64,000 nucleotides of DNA from Candidatus Omnitrophota bacterium. Its GTDB lineage: Bacteria; Omnitrophota; JACPQZ01. The stretch is from the NCBI GenBank assembly GCA_016190205.1, contig JACPQZ010000045.1, positions 1 through 64,000 of the forward strand, written 5' to 3'. Below the pieces are notes generated by a model. The model was not told where the DNA came from. It searched no databases and was given only the letters and a program-made list of their open reading frames with translations. Below, in pieces: positions 1 through 6,963 of this stretch. Position numbers and translations under genes: made by a program. The first letter of the stretch is position 1, and every line of letters starts with the position of its first letter.

Positions 1-1
1 C

Positions 2-637
2 TACGCCTTCGGCTCGCTCCTTGAAAAAACCGGCTCCTCGGACACCTCTTTCCGCTTCACGGGCCGGGACTGGGATGCCGAAAGCGGCCTCTACCACCTG
101 CGGGCCAGGGCGTATGACGCCCGGGTGGGGCGGTTTCTTCAGCAAGACCCCTGGCCGAGGACGCCGGGGGATCCCAGGCTCATGGCACTGCGGTACCTTT
201 CTGGGCTGGCTGATGCGAAACACCCATTGCCAGGCGCAGCACCGATTATGCTGTCAACCGATCTATTTGAAGACATCTTCACTGCCCAGTTCCAATTTTT
301 CCTCAACCCTTTGGCGTTGAATCACTATTCCTATGTTTATAATAGTCCTTTGCTCTTCAAAGATCCACTCGGGTTAGAGAGAAGCCGAGGACGCGGTTTT
401 GAAGACGCTGCCGAAATCTTCGCGCGATGGAGAGCGGCTGAGGCTATCTCATTAACGGGAATCGGTTTTGAAGCCGGCGCCATCGCTCTTCATAGAATTC
501 CTCACCCTGCGGCACAGCTACTCGCCTTTATCTTAGACCTAGCAGCTGTTGGAATGGAAGCGACAGCTGTTGACATAGCTCCTGGCATGGATTTGCCCAT
601 CGTTCCAGATGGCGATCCTGGTGACAGAAACCGGTAG
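2..637 (+). CDS. Rhs-family protein, C-terminal part with tip domain A (5' end outside window)
   Basis: The frame is open from the left edge. It reads the end of an Rhs/YD-repeat core (FRFTGRDWDAESGLYHLRAR, then GRFLQQDP), a linker of about 60 residues (WPRTPGDPR, LRYLSGL) and the closing NPLALNHYSYVYNSPLL..DPLGL motif. After DPLG comes a tip of about 85 residues that I do not recognise; it contains ARWRAAEAISLTGIGFEAGA and is rich in Ala, Leu and Ile. In Rhs proteins the part after DPxG is normally a variable effector, often toxic. The core is almost identical to pieces at 2248-2470, 3816-4030 and 5349-5513, and part of the tip recurs at 5519-5670. A toxic role is inferred from family architecture only. 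Confidence 0.8.
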   Translation, partial: YAFGSLLEKTGSSDTSFRFTGRDWDAESGLYHLRARAYDARVGRFLQQDPWPRTPGDPRLMALRYLSGLADAKHPLPGAAPIMLSTDLFEDIFTAQFQFFLNPLALNHYSYVYNSPLLFKDPLGLERSRGRGFEDAAEIFARWRAAEAISLTGIGFEAGAIALHRIPHPAAQLLAFILDLAAVGMEATAVDIAPGMDLPIVPDGDPGDRNR

Positions 638-642
638 GGTTT

Positions 643-1023
643 ATGCAATATAAAACACCAAGTTATATTATGAAATATATGCTGGTGACCACTATTGTTG
701 GTGTCGTGGTCATTAGCCTTGGTTTTCGAATTTCTGTCGCAACCTCCGTTTACCTATTAATTTTTTGCCTTTCGATCAACAGTCTCCCACTGCTATGGTT
801 GTTTAAACACCATAAAGAAATAACTTCCACAAAAGATTTTTTTCGACAACTGCGCCAGACCTTCACGCCCGGACGTGTTGTTGCACTTATAACAGTTTTC
901 TTTTCTATCCCACTTGCGGGCGTTTTGTTGAGAAGCATTACTGCTCTCCCAGATAACATCCTGTCACCGATAGTGTTACTTTCGTTTGTTGCAGCATTAT
1001 ATTGCATTTTTCTCAGGAAATAG
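643..1023 (+). CDS. Small multi-pass membrane protein, putative partner of Rhs tip A
   Basis: A 126-residue protein starting five bases after the Rhs stop, so probably co-translated. I see about four hydrophobic segments: YMLVTTIVGVVVISLGF, the stretch around VYLLIFCLSINSLPLLWLF, VVALITVFFSIPLAGVLL and the C-terminal SPIVLLSFVAALYCIF. The protein ends in the basic tail LRK. No family is recognised. A small gene directly behind an Rhs tip is often the immunity protein, and a membrane immunity protein would suit a membrane-active tip; this is inference from position. The start could also be the second Met, at residue 10. The region is more AT-rich than the Rhs core, as expected for exchangeable tip and immunity DNA. 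Confidence 0.6.
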   Translation: MQYKTPSYIMKYMLVTTIVGVVVISLGFRISVATSVYLLIFCLSINSLPLLWLFKHHKEITSTKDFFRQLRQTFTPGRVVALITVFFSIPLAGVLLRSITALPDNILSPIVLLSFVAALYCIFLRK

Positions 1024-1040
1024 CCGTCAGTGTAAGTATA

Positions 1041-1067
1041 AGCGGTATAAGCGGTATAAGCGGTACC
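1041..1067. repeat. Three tandem 9-bp units (AGCGGTATA)
   Basis: Two exact copies of AGCGGTATA are followed by the variant AGCGGTACC. They abut the outer left end of the transposase-bearing element, and the final GGTACC is also the outermost part of that element's inverted repeat. They may be a slippage product at the insertion point. Confidence 0.6.
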
Positions 1068-1773
1068 TGTTCTAAACGTGCCAGGTTCACATCGTCTCAA
1101 GTGCTTCCCCCACCCAATCCTCATACGGGTCATGCAGTTTCAAAAACTCCTGATAGCGCTGTTGTCGTTCCAAGTGAGTGGAGCCTAACTCGGCATAGTA
1201 AAGATTCTCAGTTAAGACAGGATCCGGCCTTCCTAACCCATAGTAGCGAGCGCTGGACCAGGGGTAGTCCGTGGGCTGGGTGACGAGGTGAGCCTTAAGA
1301 GGATTGCGCTCGATATACCGGCCGCAATGGAGGTAGTAGCTTTCCGCCTCGATCCGGGGGCTTTTGTAACGCCCTTGAAAGAGATGGCCCATCACGTGGT
1401 ACTTTTTCTTGTACCATCTTACATATCCGAGCTGCACCGCATGCATGAACCGGACGAGGTCCGGCGCCTTCCGGATCTGCATCAAGAGGTGGTAGTGATT
1501 GCCCATGAGGCAGTAGTGAAAGATATCCGTCTTTAAGTGATCCCGGGCTTGAGTTAAGAGGGTATGGAATTGCTCAAAGTCCTCGGGGTCTTTGAAGATC
1601 TGCGTCCGGTTGTTGCCCCGGTTAAAGATATGGTAGACTCCTTCATCGGTTAATTCACGGCTCTTTCGTGGCATCGGGTATCCTCCTTTAAAGGGGGACA
1701 GTGACCCCCACCCATATAGATGCCGAAATGAGCTTCGCGATTGCATGAACCTGGCACTTTTGTAGACGGTACC
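1062..1773. mobile_element. REP-associated transposase element with inverted ends
   Basis: The ends are GTGCCAGGTTCA (1078-1089) and its exact reverse complement TGAACCTGGCAC (1746-1757). Outside each lies a partly matching stretch ending in GGTACC (1062-1067 and 1768-1773), so the imperfect inverted repeat spans about 28 bp. The only gene inside is a minus-strand Y1-type (HUH) transposase. Rhs core sequence resumes just to the right, whereas to the left there is only the end of the membrane-protein unit. The element has therefore either inserted in the Rhs array or been picked up in a rearrangement. Confidence 0.65.
1087..1674 (-). CDS. REP-associated tyrosine transposase (RayT/TnpA-REP, Y1_Tnp family)
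   Basis: A 195-residue HUH single-strand transposase. The ATG at 1674 is chosen because AAAGGAGG lies eight bases upstream and the family N-terminus MPRKSRE..GVYHIFNRGNN follows. The metal-binding H-x-H is H60-Y-H62 in CLMGNHYHLLM; Y114 and Y120 near CGRYIERNP are candidates for the catalytic tyrosine. GHLFQGRYKS and YPWSSARYY are also typical of the family. RayTs are linked to REP palindromes and are usually single-copy, domesticated genes. The gene lies inside inverted ends at 1078-1089 and 1746-1757. Length and all key motifs look intact, so it is probably functional. Confidence 0.9.
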   Translation of the reverse strand: MPRKSRELTDEGVYHIFNRGNNRTQIFKDPEDFEQFHTLLTQARDHLKTDIFHYCLMGNHYHLLMQIRKAPDLVRFMHAVQLGYVRWYKKKYHVMGHLFQGRYKSPRIEAESYYLHCGRYIERNPLKAHLVTQPTDYPWSSARYYGLGRPDPVLTENLYYAELGSTHLERQQRYQEFLKLHDPYEDWVGEALETM

Positions 1774-2871
1774 GTAACTTCTCCCAAACCTCAAGCCCTG
1801 CCCGTGGCCGATTCCCTTGCTCCCTTGGTGCAAGGTACCGACTATGACGAGGTGCTTGAGTGGAATCCGGGGACAGGCGAGTATCAACCTGCTGCAAACC
1901 TGGTGCCCGGCCAGGCCTACTGGCTCCATACCCTACGCCCCACGGACCTGGTCCTTACGCCTCCCGCCCAGCACGCGATTACGTACTCCTACAACGGGGA
2001 CGGGCTGCGAGTAGCCAAGACGGTGCAGGGCGTGACTACCCGGTACCTCCACGATGGCTTGGAGGTCCTGGGGGAGATCAATGGAGTGGGAACGCTTATC
2101 CAAAGCTACGTCCACGGCCCCCGGCTGGATGAAGTCCTGGCCTCCCGGGAGGCTTCAACCGGAAAGACCCTCAACCCCTTGATCGACCCCCTGGGCTCGG
2201 TGATCGCCCTGGTGGACGAAAGCCAAACCGTCCAGGCCACTTTCACCTACTACGCCTTCGGCTCGCTCCTTGAAAAAACCGGCTCCTCGGACACCTCTTT
2301 CCGCTTCACGGGCCGGGACTGGGATGCCGAAAGCGGCCTCTACCACCTGCGGGCCAGGGGCTATGACGCCCGGGTGGGGCGGTTTCTCCAGCAAGACCCC
2401 TGGCCGCGCACTCCCGCTGACCCCCGTTTGATCGCGTTACGTTACCTGGCCGGCCTGACAGCTGCCCGGCATCCGGTGCCGGGGGCAGCACGAGGCGCCT
2501 TACCAGCAAAGCACACAACCGCTCTTTCCATTGCCCAGACCGGTTTCCTCCTCAACCCCCTGGGCCTAAACGCATACCCCTATGTCACCAATAATCCTCT
2601 GAGATGGCTCGATCCGTTTGGCCTAGAGGGTAGTGCAAATACTCCGGGAGATAACGGGGACAAAGGTTATTATGCTAGTGAAGATGGAGGATTTGGAGAA
2701 GGTCACCCTGGGAGCGGAGGCGACTACGGTGGTGAGGGTGGAGGATTTGGGGGAGGGCCTGGAGGGCATGCCGGCGGAGGTGATTACGGTGGCGGGGGCG
2801 GAGGATTTGGAGAAGGTCACCCTGGGAGCGGAGGCGGCTACAGCGGTGGAGGTGGAGGATTTGGAGTATAA
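1741..2871 (+). CDS. Rhs protein 3' fragment with glycine-rich tail (5' truncated)
   Basis: The frame encodes up to 376 residues against well over 1,000 for a complete Rhs protein. The only in-frame start (TTG 1741) lies inside the transposase element's terminal repeat, so the native N-terminus is gone. Residues 20-75 (DEVLEWNPGTGEYQPA...LVPGQAYWL) resemble a secreted-protein GYW-type motif. Then come the YD-repeat core (ITYSYNGDGLRVAKT, GRFLQQDP), the inserted linker and the closing motif LNAYPYVTNNPLRWLDPFG. The tip is an unusual Gly tail of near-repeats (GGFGEGHPGSGGDYGG). A DUF922 gene starts 12 bp later. It may be silent unless joined to an upstream core by recombination. Confidence 0.7.
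   Translation: MHEPGTFVDGTVTSPKPQALPVADSLAPLVQGTDYDEVLEWNPGTGEYQPAANLVPGQAYWLHTLRPTDLVLTPPAQHAITYSYNGDGLRVAKTVQGVTTRYLHDGLEVLGEINGVGTLIQSYVHGPRLDEVLASREASTGKTLNPLIDPLGSVIALVDESQTVQATFTYYAFGSLLEKTGSSDTSFRFTGRDWDAESGLYHLRARGYDARVGRFLQQDPWPRTPADPRLIALRYLAGLTAARHPVPGAARGALPAKHTTALSIAQTGFLLNPLGLNAYPYVTNNPLRWLDPFGLEGSANTPGDNGDKGYYASEDGGFGEGHPGSGGDYGGEGGGFGGGPGGHAGGGDYGGGGGGFGEGHPGSGGGYSGGGGGFGV
2689..2856 (+). repeat. Glycine-coding imperfect tandem repeats
   Basis: Two nearly identical 44-bp stretches, 2689-2732 and 2813-2856, encode GGFGEGHPGSGGDYGG-like units. A more diverged Gly/His-rich unit lies between them. Together they form the whole tip of the Rhs fragment, so this tip looks like a low-complexity spacer or adhesive tail and not an enzyme. 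Confidence 0.7.
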
Positions 2872-2883
2872 TACCGAATAGAT

Positions 2884-3633
2884 ATGTGGTGCCCACGCTG
2901 CCAAAAGCCAGTCATCTATTATGCTGAGCAATCTCAAGGTATGAAGGTGATCTATTGTCAGGAATGCCTTTACTCATTGTTTGCTGAACCCCTTGAGGCT
3001 GTTGAAGAATCCGCCCCTGACAAAAGTGGGTTAGAGTACATCTACTATAAAATACAAGGCGCTTCATTTAGCGAGTTAAAACAAGACATTTTCGATCGCC
3101 GGGGGCCTTTAACGTCCAATGGGCAGAGAGTCTCCTTCTACACGTGCTTCCATCTTCGGTGGAAATACGATTCCACGTATACATTGAAGCTTCAAGACAG
3201 CGATGACACAGTGGTTCTTGCTGTCGCATTCAAAAATATCGTTATTTCCATATCCCACAAGACGACCGCACCAGTTCTTGGCGATGCCGTAAAACTGCCT
3301 TCCCGAGATCTAGATTTGTGGCAGAGATATTTTGACAAGCTAAAACAACACGAGCTTGATCACGTTAGCATTTCCTCGGATTCGAAGACATTAGAGGTTC
3401 TGAAAACAGAGGTCGCCTCGATAAAGGAGGTTAAATTTGGATTTAACAATCTGCCCCCAAGGAGCAAGTCTCTGGCGGGAGATATTATCGCTTTAGCAGT
3501 TAACACTGTTGGTAACAAGTACACCTCACTGATCCAGAAGCGATATGAATTGTTTGATGAGCTGACGAAAAACGGTGAGGAAGATTACAATAAAGATGAG
3601 GTTATAAGGAAAGTGTTCGAAGCGACTATATAG
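2884..3633 (+). CDS. DUF922-like putative zinc metalloprotease with N-terminal Cys motif
   Basis: A 249-residue protein. The N-terminus carries CPRC and, 22 residues on, CQEC, which looks like a zinc ribbon. Residues 50-165 follow the DUF922 pattern as I recall it: YYKIQGASFSEL, RRGPLTSNGQR, a beta-rich stretch with TCFHLRWKYD, and H156-E157-L-D-H160, an HExxH zinc-peptidase motif. No signal peptide is seen, whereas many DUF922 proteins are secreted. It sits 12 bp after an Rhs fragment. It could be a processing protease, an effector in its own right or a partner of the tail. HExxH is visible, but activity and function are inferred. Confidence 0.6.
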   Translation: MWCPRCQKPVIYYAEQSQGMKVIYCQECLYSLFAEPLEAVEESAPDKSGLEYIYYKIQGASFSELKQDIFDRRGPLTSNGQRVSFYTCFHLRWKYDSTYTLKLQDSDDTVVLAVAFKNIVISISHKTTAPVLGDAVKLPSRDLDLWQRYFDKLKQHELDHVSISSDSKTLEVLKTEVASIKEVKFGFNNLPPRSKSLAGDIIALAVNTVGNKYTSLIQKRYELFDELTKNGEEDYNKDEVIRKVFEATI

Positions 3634-3634
3634 A

Positions 3635-3670
3635 GTGCCGGGCACCCAGGGGACAGGTCACTCTTCACAC
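3635..3670. repeat. Probable transposase-associated palindrome remnant
   Basis: This short stretch between the DUF922 stop and the next Rhs piece contains the palindrome GTGCCGGGCAC followed by GGGGACAGGTCACT. The latter resembles GGGGACAGTGACC just upstream of the RayT gene at 1694-1706. It marks the exact junction where Rhs homology resumes (about 3672). Confidence 0.35.
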
Positions 3671-3671
3671 T

Positions 3672-4613
3672 TACGTCCACGGCCCCCGGCTGGATGAGGT
3701 CCTGGCCTCCCGGGAGGCTTCAACCGGGGAAACCCTCTACCCCTTGACCGACCCCCTGGGTTCGGTGATCGCCCTGGTGGACGAAAGCCAAACCGTCCAG
3801 GCCACTTTCACCTACTACGCCTTCGGCTCGCTCCTTGAAAAAACCGGCTCCGCCGACACCTCCTTCCGCTTCACGGGCCGGGACTGGGATCTCGAAAGCG
3901 GCCTCTATCACTTGCGGGCCAGGGGCTATGACGCCCGGGTGGGGAGGTTTCTCCAGCAGGACCCCTGGCCGAGGACGCCGGGGGATCCGAGGATGATCGG
4001 CTTACGTTACCTGGCCGGCCTGGCCCAAGCCCGGCACCCGGTGCCGGGGACATCGCACTTATTATTACCGGCTAGCTTGCCTTTGGTGAATGTCCACATG
4101 CAAAGAGCTTTCTTACAACGCCCCCTGGGGCTCAATTCATATCCTTTGGTCTACAATAACCCACTTAATGCTGTCGATCCTTTAGGAACAAATGGAATCG
4201 TGGTAGTAGGGGGAGGGAGTGCAGAGGCGGGGGTGGGGCCAGGGTATAGCGCGGGCGCTTACCAAAGTGGCGGTATAGGTTTTATTGGCCGTAATGTTAG
4301 GACGGCTGGGCTTTTCGGGTCTTCGGGAAGCTTTTTGAGCAATGCCCTAAGTGGCTCAGCAGGTGCGTTTGGGGGTGTGTCAGTGGGCCTTGGCTACACC
4401 ACAGCTAACTCTGTATCAGATCTAGGGGGAGCTGGCACAACGTACACACTCAACGCCTCTGCAGGGGTCTACGGCCTGACTATTCAGGTGACGGTTGGTA
4501 ATAACGGCGTAACGACGGTGACTGTATCTCCGGTCGGTATGGGTTTTGGAGTCAGCTACAGCGAAGTGCGCATCGAAACAAGCACGGTATCTTTATTTGA
4601 AAGGAAAAAATAA
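3672..4613 (+). CDS. Orphan Rhs 3' fragment with glycine-rich tip B
   Basis: Homology to the previous Rhs fragment starts abruptly at codon TAC 3672 (YVHGPRLDEVLASREAS). The first usable start is TTG 3744, giving 289 residues. It has the same core (FRFTGRDWDLESGLYHLRAR, GRFLQQDP), the same inserted linker and LNSYPLVYNNPLNAVDPLG. The tip of about 140 residues is rich in Gly, Ser, Ala, Val and Thr (SAGAYQSGGIGFIGR; VSVGLGYTTANS; VTVGNNGVTTVTVSP). It looks like a beta-stranded, possibly membrane-inserting domain; I do not recognise it. A membrane-protein gene starts 3 bp after the stop. This is probably a donor cassette lacking its own expression signals. Confidence 0.7.
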   Translation, partial: YVHGPRLDEVLASREASTGETLYPLTDPLGSVIALVDESQTVQATFTYYAFGSLLEKTGSADTSFRFTGRDWDLESGLYHLRARGYDARVGRFLQQDPWPRTPGDPRMIGLRYLAGLAQARHPVPGTSHLLLPASLPLVNVHMQRAFLQRPLGLNSYPLVYNNPLNAVDPLGTNGIVVVGGGSAEAGVGPGYSAGAYQSGGIGFIGRNVRTAGLFGSSGSFLSNALSGSAGAFGGVSVGLGYTTANSVSDLGGAGTTYTLNASAGVYGLTIQVTVGNNGVTTVTVSPVGMGFGVSYSEVRIETSTVSLFERKK

Positions 4614-4616
4614 AAC

Positions 4617-5309
4617 GTGGTTGAAAATTTTCCTCGATCTACCTTCATCTTTATTGTGTCGGTCGTCGGTTGTATCGTCTGGTTTTACCAATTATTGCGC
4701 GGACAGGGAACTTTTCGCTATTATGACCGCTTTAGGACCTTGTACAAGATCGAACAAGGGCAAGTAAGGATTTGCATATTACTCAAGTTTTGCATACAAA
4801 GAATCAATATATCTGACATCCAGGAAATCAAGTATTTTTCAGCGGTCCCGAACAAATTCGCAACTTGGCTTGATGCGGACCACTTGGAAAATGGGTTGTG
4901 GAGGCCCGTTGTCTACATCAAGGCGCTGGTAGGCAAGAGACGAAAACCCCGAATCTTTCTCATGACCCCTGTCGCCTTGGACATTGATGATTTCATTGAG
5001 ACCGTGAGAGAGCAAAAGCAAACCGGCAACTTCACCAATCCGGGTTGTTACAAAGCCACTTTGCCGTATCGGGAGGATATGCAACGAATTGCAGACAGAA
5101 ACGGCATATTTAAAACGATAGCTTTTCTTGTGCCGTATGGTGCAACGAGTTTAGAATTACTTTTGGCCATGTTTGCGCTAGCGGCTAGGGGAGAGATAGT
5201 CTGGTTATTGATTCCTTTCTTTTTTCTCATATCCTTTGGATCCAACTTCATAGAACTGTCTTTACAATGGCACTATCTTTTGGGAAAAAGACGTCTTGGC
5301 CATTCTTAG
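4617..5309 (+). CDS. Membrane protein, putative partner of Rhs tip B
   Basis: A 230-residue protein with a GTG start 3 bp after the Rhs stop. One hydrophobic segment sits at residues 9-26 (FIFIVSVVGCIVWFYQLL), a soluble domain of about 140 residues follows, and two membrane segments lie near the C-terminus (IAFLVPYGATSLELLLAMFALAA and IVWLLIPFFFLISFGSNF). It ends in the basic tail LLGKRRLGHS. No family is recognised. Its tight linkage to the tip suggests immunity, by the same reasoning as the gene at 643. It is AT-richer than the Rhs core, consistent with a separately acquired tip and immunity module. Confidence 0.55.
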   Translation: MVENFPRSTFIFIVSVVGCIVWFYQLLRGQGTFRYYDRFRTLYKIEQGQVRICILLKFCIQRINISDIQEIKYFSAVPNKFATWLDADHLENGLWRPVVYIKALVGKRRKPRIFLMTPVALDIDDFIETVREQKQTGNFTNPGCYKATLPYREDMQRIADRNGIFKTIAFLVPYGATSLELLLAMFALAARGEIVWLLIPFFFLISFGSNFIELSLQWHYLLGKRRLGHS

Positions 5310-5348
5310 CATACAGTAAAAACGAGGGCGGTTCTACGTTCTCCGACG

Positions 5349-5699
5349 CCGCCTTCGGCTCGCTCCTTGAAAAAACCGGCTCCGCCGACACCTCCTTCCG
5401 CTTCACGAGCCGGGACTGGGATGCCGAAAGCGGCCTCTACCACCTGCGGGCCAGGGGCTATGACGCCCGGGTGGGGCGGTTTCTCCAGCAAGACCCCTGG
5501 CCGAGGACGCAGAATTGGAGATGCCGTCGAAATCTATGCGCGATGGAGAGCGGCTGAGGCTATCTCATTAACGGGAATCGGTTTTGAGGCTGGTGCAATC
5601 GCGCTACATAGAATTCCTCACCCCACGGCGCAGCTACTCGCCTTTTTCCTAGACGTAGCAGCTGTTGGATCGGGAAATAGCCGCAGTGTTAATATTTAA
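5349..5699 (+). pseudogene. Broken Rhs core joined to a second copy of tip A
   Basis: 5349-5513 repeats the Rhs core (FGSLLEKTGSADTSFRFTSRDWDAESG...GRFLQQDPWPRT). The join then drops the linker and the DPLG motif and enters tip A: 5519-5670 matches the tip of the gene at 2-637 (ARWRAAEAISLTGIGFEAGA). Core and tip are in different frames; the core frame stops at 5557 and the tip frame runs to 5699. This is an internal deletion plus frameshift of an Rhs-tip A gene, which shows that cassettes in this array recombine and decay. Confidence 0.8.
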
Positions 5700-5763
5700 A
5701 CTGCCAAGTGCATACTGATAAGCACTGGGCATCCGGTTACCGCGGAGACAGGGCTTGTCTTAG

Positions 5764-5940
5764 TACTGCTTGGGGGCAGGGCTTGAATTGTTTGCGGCCG
5801 ATCTCGTCACCGGAGGCAAAGTGATCGGCCTGGCTCCTTACGCCAATGCCCGCACGCGAGAACCTATCATTCTACGAAGCGGCAAGACTCTCCCGCGGAT
5901 TCCATCACCTTACACCGACCCGCGTGGATGGAGGATATGA
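5764..5940 (+). pseudogene. Remnant of a further Rhs-type tip (3' end only)
   Basis: After an in-frame TAG (5761-5763) a frame of 58 codons reads GLELFAADLVTGGKVIG, LAPYANARTREPIILRSG and LPRIPSPYTDPRGW before a TGA at 5938-5940. It has no start and no core. Its layout loosely resembles the end of tip A. The TGA overlaps an ATG (5937) of the signal peptidase gene, so the two may once have been translationally coupled. Low certainty. Confidence 0.4.
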
Positions 5941-6779
5941 AGCATAAAGAACCTTTATTGGCTGTCTTGCTGTCCGTGATTTTGCCAGGATTAGGGCAAA
6001 TCTATGCAAGTAAGATGGGCCGTGGTGTAGTTCTTATGAGTATCAGCACAATCATTCCCACTGCGCTCATCGCGTATATCCTTCATCCCGACACTAGGTT
6101 TCACGTCTTTCAATTTCTTCTTATCCCGATTGCTATTGGGTTTGCTTTCATGGTTCCCATCGATGCTTATCGATCAGCCAAATCTTGGAATATGGGTCAC
6201 AATCTTGAGCGGAAGATAACAACAGCAAAGAAGACAATTATGATCCTCAGCATATTATTCGTCCTTTTCATTTTCAATCCGATGGAAATCGTAGCGCTCG
6301 CCGTTACATACCACATAAGAGCCAATATTGCTCAGCCGTACAAAATGGCATCCGATAGCATGTGTCCTGCTTTGATGAAGGGAGACAGGTTTTTCGTTAA
6401 TAAGGCCATTTACCGCCGGTTGGAACCGCAACGTGGGGATATTGTCGTCTTCGATTATCCCGTCGACCCGAAAAGAACCTTTATCGAAAGACTTGTTGGC
6501 TTGCCTGGGGAAACTGTTGAGCTAAGAGACGGTCGTGTGGTGGTCAATGGCGTTGTCAAAACAGAGGGCAGCCTAAGCCAGTTTTATTACTACAATCAGG
6601 CGCCCTACGCTGATGAAGGACAGTTTACAACTGTTCCAGCCGATAGTTATTTCGTATTGGGGGACAACAGTGGCAACAGCATGGACAGCAGGTCCTGGGG
6701 TTTTGTTCCGAAAAAGAACCTAACGGGAAAGGCGTACAAGATTTATTGGCCGCTGGATCGGTCGGGGCCATTAGAATAA
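5928..6779 (+). CDS. lepB: Signal peptidase I-like membrane protease with catalytic-Lys position changed to Glu
   Basis: Up to 283 residues. The N-terminal 130 residues hold about four hydrophobic segments, opening with the TM2-like motif LPGLGQIYASKMGRG. The S26 protease domain follows: S144 in ASDSMCPAL (nucleophile position), RRLEPQRGDIVVFDYP, then TFIERLVGLPGE and GDNSGNSMDSRSWGFVP (box E). In LepB the residue before R in the YIKR box is the general-base lysine; here it is Glu187 (codon GAA). Either activity is lost, another base serves, or the codon differs by one base from AAA. The start may be ATG 5928 or ATG 5937; the latter overlaps the upstream TGA. The next gene is unrelated. Confidence 0.8.
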   Translation: MEDMKHKEPLLAVLLSVILPGLGQIYASKMGRGVVLMSISTIIPTALIAYILHPDTRFHVFQFLLIPIAIGFAFMVPIDAYRSAKSWNMGHNLERKITTAKKTIMILSILFVLFIFNPMEIVALAVTYHIRANIAQPYKMASDSMCPALMKGDRFFVNKAIYRRLEPQRGDIVVFDYPVDPKRTFIERLVGLPGETVELRDGRVVVNGVVKTEGSLSQFYYYNQAPYADEGQFTTVPADSYFVLGDNSGNSMDSRSWGFVPKKNLTGKAYKIYWPLDRSGPLE

Positions 6780-6855
6780 GGAATGCGCTGTTCCAGGTAC
6801 GCCGGTGCCGAGTTCAGTCTCCACCGAAAACACACCTTTTACGTAAGGAGTATTC

Positions 6856-6963
6856 ATGGCCCAAGCTTATTGGACAACAGGCAGAAAAACAAGGCGGCGT
6901 GGGCGCGCCTGGGCTTCCGCGCTTGGGTTTGGGGTAGGTTATGATATAATCGTATCGCTATGA
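6856..6963 (+). CDS. Possible 35-aa basic small protein
   Basis: The ATG at 6856 follows TAAGGAGTATTC, a good ribosome-binding site at proper distance. The frame reads MAQAYWTTGRKTRRRGRA, then a hydrophobic Gly-rich end. Its TGA overlaps the ATG of the next gene (ATGA at 6960-6963), which suggests coupling. There is no homology I can name. The competing reading is that the end of this stretch (TATAAT around 6944-6949) is a -10 box for the next gene. Confidence 0.4.
   Translation: MAQAYWTTGRKTRRRGRAWASALGFGVGYDIIVSL

Noticed and set aside
2623-2937. Minus-strand frame over the glycine-rich Rhs tail
   Set aside because: A by-product of repeated GGX codons read in reverse; low-complexity product without a ribosome-binding site.
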